A DNA stretch of 9,273 nt from assembly GCA_030616025.1 (NCBI GenBank), contig JAUWYD010000031.1:1-9273 (forward strand), given 5' to 3'. The position numbers were made by a program, and so were the translations under genes. The notes under the pieces were generated by a model. That model saw nothing but the letters and a program-made list of their open reading frames with translations. It had not been told where the DNA came from and did no database searches. This DNA is from Chloroflexota bacterium. GTDB lineage: Bacteria; Chloroflexota; Anaerolineae; UBA7937; B3-Chlor. Below, piece by piece: positions 1-6,402 of this stretch; within the stretch, counting starts at the first letter, position 1; each line of letters begins with the position of its first letter.

Positions 1-912
1 CTGCCGAAGCGCAGTTTTCTGGAGAATATGTACGTCCAATTCAGCGAGGGCTTTCCTGGGGTTGTCTTGGAGGGGGATCGCATCTACGTTGATAGAACTC
101 AAGATCTGAGTGCGGATCTGGAGCGTCTTTACCTCGCCTACCTGGAGAACGACCTGGATGCTTATGCTGTCAGTCAGGCTTATGCTGCAGGTCTAGCCCT
201 ATTGTCGGAAGTGGCCTGCAACTCTTGGAGGGCAGTGAAGGGACAGGTGACGGGCCCCATAAGCTGGGGTCTGACCGTGGTGGATCAGGACAGACGTCCT
301 GTCCTCTACGATGACGTACTCGCCGACGCCGTTGCCAAGCACCTGAGACTCAAGGCAGTTTCGCAAGAGGGGGAACTCCGTCGACTTCATCCCATGACCA
401 TAATGCTTGTGGACGAGCCATACCTGTCCTCATTTGGCTCGGCCTATGTCGCACTTACACGAGACCACGCAGTGGCGCTCATGGAAGAGGTGTTGAGCGG
501 GTTGCAGGGTCTCAAAGGGGTTCACTGCTGTGGCAATACGGATTGGTCGGTGGTTCTGTCCACCTCCGTTGATATCCTGAGTTTCGATACGTACGACTAT
601 GCTGAGTCCTTGTCGCTGTATGCTGCAGAGGTGCAGGATTTCTTGCGGCGGGGTGGCATCATAGCCTGGGGGATAGTGCCCCGTGAAGGGCAGAAGCTCG
701 CCCACGAGACGACGGAAACTCTGGTCGATAGACTGCACCAGGCCATGAAACTGCTGGTGAGAAAGGGCGTACCTTTCGAGGATTTGCTGGCGGGTTCACT
801 GGTTAGTCCTTGCTGCGGATTGGGATCCTTGTCTTTGGAGGATGCCGAGCGGGCGCTGGCCTTGACGTCTGGCGTATCCAGGGAGATGAGGCTGAGGTAT
901 CTGCGGTCCTAG
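1..912 (+). CDS. Core MetE-type methionine synthase (5'-truncated by window edge)
   Basis: This enzyme should transfer a methyl group to homocysteine to make methionine in the cytoplasm. The reading frame is open to base 1 (LPKRSFLEN precedes the first ATG at 28), so the true start lies upstream. Numbering from that ATG, I see KGQVTGP (71-77), DEP (129-131), HCC (166-168) and CCGL (262-265). HxC and the late Cys match the zinc ligands of cobalamin-independent methionine synthase, MetE. The Glu ligand position appears to be Asp187 in SFDTYD. The roughly 300 residues visible equal only the C-terminal catalytic half of classical MetE (about 750 aa). Such 'core-MetE' proteins in Dehalococcoides and archaea are known or proposed to take the methyl group from a methylcorrinoid (protein) rather than a folate; the donor here is inferred. 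Neighbouring ahcY and SAM synthetase genes support the role. Another UROD/MetE-fold methyltransferase is the main alternative. Confidence 0.82.
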   Translation: MPKRSFLENMYVQFSEGFPGVVLEGDRIYVDRTQDLSADLERLYLAYLENDLDAYAVSQAYAAGLALLSEVACNSWRAVKGQVTGPISWGLTVVDQDRRPVLYDDVLADAVAKHLRLKAVSQEGELRRLHPMTIMLVDEPYLSSFGSAYVALTRDHAVALMEEVLSGLQGLKGVHCCGNTDWSVVLSTSVDILSFDTYDYAESLSLYAAEVQDFLRRGGIIAWGIVPREGQKLAHETTETLVDRLHQAMKLLVRKGVPFEDLLAGSLVSPCCGLGSLSLEDAERALALTSGVSREMRLRYLRS

Positions 913-913
913 C

Positions 914-1717
914 ATGACTTTGTCTGTCAAGAGGGTTGAGGCCAAGAAGGAAATCTACAGTTTCCTGCGACTAGACCGACTCTATGCGGCGTACGCTATC
1001 GGGGACCTGGAACCGGCCCTATTCAGGGAGTGTGAATGGTACGCTGCTTTGAGATATGGTAGGGTTACTGCTCTCTGCCTGCGCTTCACGGGTTTGCCTC
1101 CCGACCGGGTGTTCTTCATGGGAGCAGCGGATGACCTGATGCCTATTCTTGATGGGGCTTTGAAGACCAAGAGAGCTCACTTTGCCCTCAAGCCAGGCCA
1201 CCTGAGCGTTCTGGGAAAGTTCTACTCACTCCAGGCCGTCGAGGATATGTTCAGACTGGTTCTGACTGCTGACAACTTCGTCCCCGTGGACGGCCTGGTG
1301 GTACGGTTGGGACAGGGACACGTGCACCGCTTGCAGGAGCTGTACCGCTGGGGTGGCGATGTCGCGTTCGCCCCCTACCAGCTTGAGCAAGGGGTCTTCT
1401 ACGGGGTCGAAAAGGGAGGCAGGCTGGTGGCAACGGCGGGCACACATCTTGTTTCGCGGACTTACCGCCTGGGGATTGTAGGCAATGTCTTCACTCACCC
1501 TGACTACCGAGGGCTCGGCTACGCGACACTGTGCACGAGCGCGGTGGTGGAGGAGTTGCTTTCTCAGTCGGTCGACGTGGTGTTGAACGTGGAGCAGGGA
1601 AACGAGGCCGCGATCAAGCTGTACCAGCGTCTCGGGTTTCGTGTTTACTGTCCCTTCGTCGAAGCCTTGGGGCAGAGGAAGGGAACGGTGCACAGACGCC
1701 TGTTCGCACGCGGCTGA
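914..1717 (+). CDS. GNAT-family N-acetyltransferase, substrate unknown
   Basis: The protein has 267 residues. The C-terminal part (about 125-267) is a GNAT acyl-CoA-dependent transferase domain. Strand beta4 reads IVGNVFTHPDYRG, followed by the acetyl-CoA pyrophosphate loop R199-G-L-G-Y-A204. The late motif NEAAIKLYQRLGF (230-242) is typical of the family. The N-terminal 120 residues carry no motif I recognise and may be a degenerate GNAT-like or substrate-binding domain, as in FR47/GLYAT-like two-domain members. The ATG lies 1 nt after the stop of the methionine synthase gene. The nearest purine-rich stretch (GAGGT, 894-898) is rather far away, so translation is probably coupled. Its place between methionine synthase and SAH hydrolase suggests an amino acid, thiol or metabolite substrate linked to the methyl cycle, but that is inference. 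The family call is firm and the substrate is unknown. Confidence 0.85.
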   Translation: MTLSVKRVEAKKEIYSFLRLDRLYAAYAIGDLEPALFRECEWYAALRYGRVTALCLRFTGLPPDRVFFMGAADDLMPILDGALKTKRAHFALKPGHLSVLGKFYSLQAVEDMFRLVLTADNFVPVDGLVVRLGQGHVHRLQELYRWGGDVAFAPYQLEQGVFYGVEKGGRLVATAGTHLVSRTYRLGIVGNVFTHPDYRGLGYATLCTSAVVEELLSQSVDVVLNVEQGNEAAIKLYQRLGFRVYCPFVEALGQRKGTVHRRLFARG

Positions 1718-1862
1718 TAGCCAAATCACCTTCGAGACAGTGGATCACCGCTTCGGGGGCCGGTGGAAGGTCCAAGCGATGGACAGTCCGGAGGCTCAAG
1801 CGTCGGTGTCCGGGTAATGAGCCAAGGGCCCAGTACGACATGAGTGAGGAAGGAGTGATTAC
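1718..1862 (+). promoter_or_regulatory. Structured leader upstream of ahcY (candidate cis-regulatory RNA)
   Basis: This 145-nt gap separates the GNAT gene from ahcY and can form several elements. ACCTTC (1728-1733) pairs with GAAGGT (1766-1771). CACCG (1746-1750) pairs with CGGTG (1761-1765). CCGGA (1788-1792) pairs with TCCGG (1809-1813). GGCTC (1793-1797), in the loop of that last hairpin, can pair with GAGCC (1819-1823), giving a possible pseudoknot. A strong ribosome site follows. It does not match the conserved cores I know of SAM-I, SAM-II, SAM-IV or SAH riboswitches. GC-rich sequence folds easily, so a regulatory role is a hypothesis. I saw no clear promoter in it. Confidence 0.3.
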
Positions 1863-1866
1863 ATGA
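1817..1866 (+). other. Two chained 8-codon mini-ORFs leading into ahcY
   Basis: The first mini-ORF, MSQGPSTT, runs from ATG 1817 to TGA 1841-1843. The second, MSEEGVIT, runs from ATG 1840 to TGA 1864-1866. They overlap through ATGA at 1840-1843, and the second overlaps the ahcY start through ATGA at 1863-1866. Neither has a convincing ribosome site of its own. They could be coupling or leader peptides, or simply chance. Confidence 0.2.
1847..1855 (+). promoter_or_regulatory. Strong Shine-Dalgarno site for ahcY
   Basis: AGGAAGGAG ends 7 nt before the ATG at 1863, a near-optimal ribosome site that fixes the SAH hydrolase start. It lies inside an 8-codon mini-ORF (1840-1866) whose stop overlaps that ATG. 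Confidence 0.8.
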
Positions 1867-3125
1867 CAGATGGTTATGACGTCAAGGACACATCTCTGGC
1901 GGATCAAGGAAGACTGCGTATCCAGTGGGCGGCTCAAGAGATGCCCGTGCTGGGTCTCATCAAGGAGAGATTCGAGAAGAAGAAGCCGCTGAGGGGCGTC
2001 AGGCTCTCAGGTTGCCTGCACGTGACCACAGAAACCGCGAACCTGGCCAAGACCCTGACGGCAGGGGGGGCAAGCCTCGTCCTGTGCGCAAGCAACCCAC
2101 TTTCCACTCAGGATGACGTGGCTGCGTCCCTGGTCATAAACGACGAGATACCGGTCTTCGCTGTCAAGGGGGAGGACAACGAGACCTACTACAAGCATAT
2201 CCGCTCGGCTGTTGAGCATCGCCCACAGGTCACCATTGACGATGGAGCAGATCTGGTATCTACATTGCACAAGGAGAGGACAGATCTCATTGGCGACGTC
2301 ATCGGGGGCACGGAGGAGACGACCACCGGTGTGGTCCGCCTCCGGGCCATGGCCCGCGACGGAGTGCTTCGCTATCCCATTATCTCGGTGAACGATGCCC
2401 TAACCAAGCATTTCTTCGACAACCGCTATGGCACCGGTCAGTCTACCATTGACGGTCTCTTGCGAGCCACTAACATCCTGCTGGCAGGCAAGATCTTCGT
2501 CGTGGCCGGCTACGGCTGGTGCGGGCGAGGCATCGCCATGCGTGCTCGGGGCATGGGAGCTAGCGTTGCAGTTACTGAAGTCGATCCCCTCAGAGCTCTC
2601 GAAGCGGTGATGGATGGATTCCGCGTGATGCCTATGCCAGAGGCGGCCCAGATCGGCGACATTTTTGTCACCGCCACCGGAGACATAAAGGTCATAGATA
2701 GGCACCATTTTGAGGTGATGAAGGATGGCGCCATATTGGCCAACTCGGGACACTTCAACGTGGAGATCAATATCCCCGGCTTGCAGGAGCTGGCGGTCGA
2801 GGTGCATCAGCCGAGGCAGGGCGTCGATCAATACTTCATGGCAGATGGGAGGCGCATATCGGTGCTTGGAGAAGGAAGGTTAGTGAACCTTGCCATGGCC
2901 GAGGGTCATCCTGCATCGGTGATGGACATGTCCTTCGCCAATCAGGCTCTCGGTATAGAGTATCTGGTCAAGCAAGGAAGCGCCCTGGAGAACAAGGTTT
3001 ATCCGGTGCCGGATGAGATCGATCACGAAATAGCTCGCTTGAAGCTTGCCGCCATGGGGCTCGAGATAGATAGCCTCACGCCTGAGCAAGAGAAATACCT
3101 CTCTTCGTGGGAAGAAGGGACATAG
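1863..3125 (+). CDS. ahcY: Adenosylhomocysteinase (S-adenosyl-L-homocysteine hydrolase)
   Basis: This cytosolic NAD-dependent enzyme reversibly splits SAH into adenosine and homocysteine. It relieves product inhibition of methyltransferases and feeds homocysteine back to methionine synthase. The 420 residues show the family's order of motifs: LHVTTETA with His53, DDGAD (126-130), GGTEETTTG (148-156), and the catalytic NDALTKHFFDN with Lys182 and Asp186. The Rossmann NAD loop is GYGWCGRG (216-223), followed by SGHFNVEI with His297 and LAMAEGHPASVMDMSF (343-358). The protein is shorter than the eukaryotic and many bacterial forms. It ends LTPEQEKYLSSW instead of the DHYRY-type tail, as in archaeal, Thermotoga-like and Chloroflexota short forms. 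Position 191 is Thr where the human enzyme has Cys195, which is usual for this subgroup. The SAM synthetase gene starts 56 nt after it, presumably in the same operon. Confidence 0.96.
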   Translation: MTDGYDVKDTSLADQGRLRIQWAAQEMPVLGLIKERFEKKKPLRGVRLSGCLHVTTETANLAKTLTAGGASLVLCASNPLSTQDDVAASLVINDEIPVFAVKGEDNETYYKHIRSAVEHRPQVTIDDGADLVSTLHKERTDLIGDVIGGTEETTTGVVRLRAMARDGVLRYPIISVNDALTKHFFDNRYGTGQSTIDGLLRATNILLAGKIFVVAGYGWCGRGIAMRARGMGASVAVTEVDPLRALEAVMDGFRVMPMPEAAQIGDIFVTATGDIKVIDRHHFEVMKDGAILANSGHFNVEINIPGLQELAVEVHQPRQGVDQYFMADGRRISVLGEGRLVNLAMAEGHPASVMDMSFANQALGIEYLVKQGSALENKVYPVPDEIDHEIARLKLAAMGLEIDSLTPEQEKYLSSWEEGT

Positions 3126-3165
3126 GTTGCTGGGGCATAGGCCGTCCCACTAAAGACAAGAGAAC

Positions 3166-3172
3166 AGGAGGT
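3166..3172 (+). promoter_or_regulatory. Shine-Dalgarno site deciding the SAM synthetase start
   Basis: AGGAGGT sits 9 nt before the ATG at 3182, an essentially perfect ribosome site. It excludes the longer in-frame start at 3107, which would overlap ahcY and add 25 residues unlike the family's N-terminus. Confidence 0.88.
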
Positions 3173-3181
3173 CTCAAGCAG

Positions 3182-4387
3182 ATGAGAAACATCACCGTAG
3201 AGAGCCTGGAAAAGGTCCCGGTTGAGGATCAGAAGGTGGAGCTAGTAGAGAGGAAGGGCGTTGGCCATCCCGACTCCATCTGCGATGCGATCATGGAGGA
3301 TATCTCTGTCGCACTGTGCAAGGAGTATACGGCCACTTTTGGTCAAATAGTACACCACAACATAGACAAGGGACTATTGGTGGCCGGGAGAACTTCCCCC
3401 AGGATAGGTGGCGGAGTCGTAGATGAGCCGATGCGGTTGGTAATCGGTGACCGAGCCATCTACGAGGTCGGGGGAAAGCATGTACCAGTGGGGGAGATAG
3501 CCGTGCGGACCGCTACAGAGTGGCTGAAGGACAACCTGCGTTTCGTCGATCCGGAAGAGCACGTGATCTTCCAGAACGAAATCAAGGAAGGATCACCGGA
3601 GTTGACTGACATCTTTGATCGCGAGGTCATCGGGGCCAACGATACATCGGCGGCCGTAGGATACGCGCCTCTGACCGAGACGGAGAAGATAGTTCTCAAC
3701 GTGGAGAGGTATCTCAACTCATCTGAGTTCAAGGAATCATATCCCGAGTCTGGTGAGGACATCAAGGTGATGGGGTATCGCCGTGATCGGGAGCTGATTC
3801 TCACCATTGCCATGGCCTTTGTCGATCGCTTCGTAGACAGCCAAGAGGCGTATTTCTTGCGCAAGGAGGAAATACGGGAGGCAGCCATTGACTTCGTGAA
3901 CCGGGAAAGACTCAACTTCGACAACGTAGTAGTTGATTTGAATACCTTGGATGACCCGGACAGGGGTGAGGACGGGATGTATCTCACGGTTCTGGGGACC
4001 TCGGCGGAGGGCGCCGATTGCGGTCAAGTCGGTCGGGGAAACAAGGTGAACGGTGTCATCGCGTTGAATCGCCCGATGAGTACGGAAGCCGCGGCCGGCA
4101 AGAACCCGATCAGCCATGTGGGCAAGATCTACAGCCTGTTGACCCACCGCGTGGCCGACGAGATATACAAGAAAGCGCCAGGGGTTCGTGAGGTGTACGT
4201 CTGGCTGTGCAGTCAAATAGGACGGCCGATTGACGAACCCTTAATCGCTTCAGCTCAACTGACTCTGGACAAAGGAGTCAGTCTGGCCTCCGTAAGGCGT
4301 GATGTCGAGGAGGTCATGGCCCAGGAGTTGGACAACATACATGACTTCACCGCTCGCCTAGCTAGGGGAGAGCTATCTGTCTGGTGA
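3182..4387 (+). CDS. Archaeal-type S-adenosylmethionine synthetase (methionine adenosyltransferase)
   Basis: This enzyme makes SAM from methionine and ATP, releasing phosphate and diphosphate. The 401 residues match the archaeal MAT family throughout, not bacterial MetK. Motifs in order are MRNITVESL at the N-terminus, ERKGVGHPDSICDAIMEDIS (23-42), GGGVVDEP (76-83), GANDTSAAVGYAPLT (151-165), GEDIKVMG (191-198) and GTSAEGADCGQVGRGNKVNG (272-291). EAAAGKNPISHVGKIY (302-317) and SQIGRPIDEP (344-353) follow. Length agrees with the roughly 400 aa of archaeal forms. One detail to note is ADCG at 278-281, where archaeal members commonly read GDDG. The start was chosen for the AGGAGGT site and the family-like N-terminus. 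The gene follows ahcY by 56 nt and closes the methyl cycle cluster. Such archaeal-type enzymes are known in a few bacterial lineages, including Dehalococcoides relatives. Confidence 0.95.
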   Translation: MRNITVESLEKVPVEDQKVELVERKGVGHPDSICDAIMEDISVALCKEYTATFGQIVHHNIDKGLLVAGRTSPRIGGGVVDEPMRLVIGDRAIYEVGGKHVPVGEIAVRTATEWLKDNLRFVDPEEHVIFQNEIKEGSPELTDIFDREVIGANDTSAAVGYAPLTETEKIVLNVERYLNSSEFKESYPESGEDIKVMGYRRDRELILTIAMAFVDRFVDSQEAYFLRKEEIREAAIDFVNRERLNFDNVVVDLNTLDDPDRGEDGMYLTVLGTSAEGADCGQVGRGNKVNGVIALNRPMSTEAAAGKNPISHVGKIYSLLTHRVADEIYKKAPGVREVYVWLCSQIGRPIDEPLIASAQLTLDKGVSLASVRRDVEEVMAQELDNIHDFTARLARGELSVW

Positions 4388-4398
4388 TTCACCGACAG
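4377..4398 (+). terminator. Hairpin spanning the SAM synthetase stop codon (weak terminator or boundary element)
   Basis: CTGTC (4377-4381) pairs with GACAG (4394-4398), and GGTG (4383-4386) pairs with CACC (4390-4393). One T is bulged and the loop is ATT. The stem includes the stop codon. Only GCTTTACTT follows, so there is no real U-tract, and it ends 2 nt before a promoter -35 box. Termination is possible but not certain. Confidence 0.4.
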
Positions 4399-4400
4399 GC

Positions 4401-4429
4401 TTTACTTAGCGGCCAAGTTGGGTTATAAT
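4401..4429 (+). promoter_or_regulatory. Sigma70-type promoter for the GDP-deoxyhexose genes
   Basis: The -35 box TTTACT (4401-4406, 4 of 6 consensus) and a perfect -10 box TATAAT (4424-4429) are separated by exactly 17 nt. Transcription would start near 4436, giving a leader of about 30 nt before the TTG start at 4466. This is the best promoter in the window and implies that the two sugar-nucleotide genes form their own transcription unit. Confidence 0.78.
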
Positions 4430-4465
4430 ACTCAGGGTTTTCGCTAAACGACTTGGGGGAGTGAC

Positions 4466-5437
4466 TTGAGGGCGTTGATCACCGGCGTCAGCGGTTTCGC
4501 GGGCAGTCATCTGGCCGACTACCTGATCAGTCACACGGATCTGGAGGTCTGGGGGACCGACATAAGCGGTAATGACAGGAACATCGCTCACATCAGGGAG
4601 GATCTCGACGTTGTCGTGGGCGACATGTCACAGCCCGACGTTGCATCCGATATCCTGACACGAGCCCAGCCTGATTACGTCTTTCATCTCGCAGCGCAGG
4701 CCTTTGTGCCTGCCTCGTGGCGCGACCCTTGGCAGACTATTGCCAACAACATCCGCGCTCAACTGAACATGCTTCAGGCTTTGGTCAAGTCTGGCGATCG
4801 ACCTAGAATGCTGATCGTCGGCTCGGCCGATGAATACGGCATGATCACCCCCGATGAGCTGCCCATCACCGAAGCGACCCCATTGCGGCCCTATAGCCCG
4901 TACGCAGTAAGCAAGATTGCCCAAGACATGCTTGGTTATCAGTATTTCGCCAGTCATGACTTGCCCATAGTCAGGGTGCGTCCTTTCAATCACATCGGCG
5001 CCCGTCAAAGCCCTGCTTTCGTGACGTCCGATTTCGCGAAGCAGATAGCTGAGATTGAAGCGGGGTCACAAGAGCCCAAACTGCAGGTAGGCAATCTGGA
5101 GGCAAAGCGCGATTTCACCGATGTGCGAGACATCGTTCGAGCGTATCATCTGGCACTCGAGTATGGAGAAGCAGGGGAAGCGTACAACCTCGGGGCGGAG
5201 CAGGCTTATTCCATCCGGGAAGTACTCGACATGCTATTGGCTGTGAGTCAGGTTGAGATCGAGGTTGTACCGGATCCGGCACGGTTGAGGCCCTCTGATG
5301 TGCCAGTCGTTGTGTGTGACTGTGGCAAGTTTCGCCAGCAGACCGGTTGGCGAGCGACAGTGACCTTGCGCGAGAGTCTGCTTGAGGTCTCGAACTATTG
5401 GCGGGAGAGGATCAAGGAAGATCGCGGGAGACTGTGA
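4466..5437 (+). CDS. Extended SDR, probable GDP-4-dehydro-6-deoxy-D-mannose reductase
   Basis: This is a 323-residue NAD(P)-dependent extended short-chain dehydrogenase. It shows the cofactor loop TGVSGFAGSHL (Gly7, Gly10, Gly13), HLAAQ (74-78), GSADEYG (119-125) with Ser120, and the catalytic pair Tyr146/Lys150 in YAVSK. The segment RPFNHIGARQSPAFVTSDFA (172-191) resembles RMD-type reductases, which reduce GDP-4-keto-6-deoxymannose to GDP-D-rhamnose. The next gene encodes the dehydratase that makes this substrate, so the pair forms a two-step pathway. The start is TTG, preceded by GGGGGAG (4455-4461) at a short 4-nt spacing; it gives the expected MRALITG N-terminus, and no better start is available. 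Alternatives are a second GDP-mannose 4,6-dehydratase or a 6-deoxytalose-forming reductase. The stop overlaps the next start by one base (TGATG). Confidence 0.78.
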   Translation: MRALITGVSGFAGSHLADYLISHTDLEVWGTDISGNDRNIAHIREDLDVVVGDMSQPDVASDILTRAQPDYVFHLAAQAFVPASWRDPWQTIANNIRAQLNMLQALVKSGDRPRMLIVGSADEYGMITPDELPITEATPLRPYSPYAVSKIAQDMLGYQYFASHDLPIVRVRPFNHIGARQSPAFVTSDFAKQIAEIEAGSQEPKLQVGNLEAKRDFTDVRDIVRAYHLALEYGEAGEAYNLGAEQAYSIREVLDMLLAVSQVEIEVVPDPARLRPSDVPVVVCDCGKFRQQTGWRATVTLRESLLEVSNYWRERIKEDRGRL

Positions 5438-6402
5438 TGAAGAAAGCACTAATAACCGGGATCACTGGTCAAGATGGTTCGTATTTGGCGGAGTTTCTGC
5501 TGGGGAAGGGCTACCAAGTTGTTGGGATGGTGCGTCGCACAAGCACCACCAACTTCGAGCGCATCAGGCATGTGCAGGACCAGCTTATTCTGACGCAGGG
5601 CGATCTGTTGGATCAGGTGTCTTTGGTGGATATCATGAAAGAGCACCAGCCTGATGAGATATACAACTTGGCCGCTCAGTCTTTTGTGCCCACGTCTTGG
5701 AAGCAACCTGTGTTGACTGGTGTGTTCACTGCACTGGGCGTGACACGCATGCTGGAGGCCATGCGGATGGTGGCGCCAGAGGCACGATTCTACCAGGCCT
5801 CCAGTAGCGAGATGTTTGGCCGAGTACGGGAGGTGCCGCAGAACGAAAACACGCCTTTCTATCCCCGCAGCCCCTACGGTGTGGCCAAGGTCTACGGGCA
5901 TTGGATTACGGTGAACTACCGCGAGAGTTACGACCTCTTCGCTTGCGCTGGCATCCTCTTTAACCATGAGTCTCCTCGTCGAGGCTTGGAGTTCGTCACC
6001 CGCAAGGTTTCTCACGGGGCGGCGCGGATAAAGCTGGGTCTGGCGGAGGGGCTCCGGATGGGCAATCTGGAGGCTCAGCGCGACTGGGGGTTCGCTGGTG
6101 ACTACGTCAGGGCGATGTGGCTAATCCTGCAGCAGGACGAGCCAGAGGACTTCGTGGTGGCTACCGGCAAACCTCATTCGGTGCGACGGTTGCTGGAAGT
6201 CACCTTTGGCCTGTTGGACCTCGACTACGAGGACTATGTGAGGGTTGACCAACGGTTCATTCGCCCAACCGATGTTGATGAACTGGTCGGAGATGCCACA
6301 AAGGCCCGAGAGAAGCTAGGGTGGGAGCCCAACGTCACATTCGAGGAGTTGATGCAGATGATGGTTGAGGCGGACCTGGCTTCATTGAAGAGCTCAATGT
6401 GA
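5437..6402 (+). CDS. gmd: GDP-mannose 4,6-dehydratase
   Basis: This enzyme converts GDP-D-mannose to GDP-4-dehydro-6-deoxy-D-mannose, the common precursor of GDP-D-rhamnose, GDP-L-fucose and related donors. The 321 residues begin MKKALITGITGQDGSYLAEF (Gly8, Gly11, Gly14), then MVRRTST (31-37), NLAAQSFVPTSW (77-88), ASSSEMFG (121-128) and the catalytic SPYGVAK with Tyr147/Lys151. FNHESPRRGLEFVTRKV (175-191) and RMGNLEAQRDWGFAGDYVRA (207-226) are highly characteristic. Ser123 and Glu125 take the place of the Thr/Glu catalytic pair of the E. coli enzyme. It is shorter than E. coli Gmd (about 373 aa), as in many Chloroflexota and other bacteria. The ATG at 5437 overlaps the upstream stop and has GGGAG (5426-5430) 6 nt before it. 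An upstream start at 5398 would add 13 unrelated residues and overlap the reductase gene. Confidence 0.93.
   Translation: MKKALITGITGQDGSYLAEFLLGKGYQVVGMVRRTSTTNFERIRHVQDQLILTQGDLLDQVSLVDIMKEHQPDEIYNLAAQSFVPTSWKQPVLTGVFTALGVTRMLEAMRMVAPEARFYQASSSEMFGRVREVPQNENTPFYPRSPYGVAKVYGHWITVNYRESYDLFACAGILFNHESPRRGLEFVTRKVSHGAARIKLGLAEGLRMGNLEAQRDWGFAGDYVRAMWLILQQDEPEDFVVATGKPHSVRRLLEVTFGLLDLDYEDYVRVDQRFIRPTDVDELVGDATKAREKLGWEPNVTFEELMQMMVEADLASLKSSM

Noticed and set aside
1226..1729. Antisense ORF of 167 codons opposite the GNAT gene
   Set aside because: It lies opposite the conserved GNAT core, is His/Gln-rich and has no recognisable domain.
1718..1862. Known S-box (SAM-I) or SAH riboswitch
   Set aside because: I could not find the conserved SAM-I junction sequences or the SAH-type GAGCGCUGC core, so only an unclassified structured leader is proposed.
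1531..1866. Plus-strand ORF of 111 codons overlapping the end of the GNAT gene and the ahcY leader
   Set aside because: Its Arg/Gly-rich product is an alternate-frame shadow of the GNAT gene; only its last eight codons are noted, as a possible coupling mini-ORF.
3107..3181. Longer N-terminus for the SAM synthetase
   Set aside because: It would overlap ahcY and add 25 residues unlike the family, while a perfect ribosome site supports ATG 3182.
3460..3987. Antisense ORF of 175 codons opposite the SAM synthetase gene
   Set aside because: Its product is a Ser/Arg-rich, low-complexity shadow of a well-recognised gene, with no ribosome site or motif.
5398..5436. Longer N-terminus for GDP-mannose dehydratase
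   Set aside because: The added residues overlap the reductase gene and precede the typical MKKALITG start, which has its own ribosome site.
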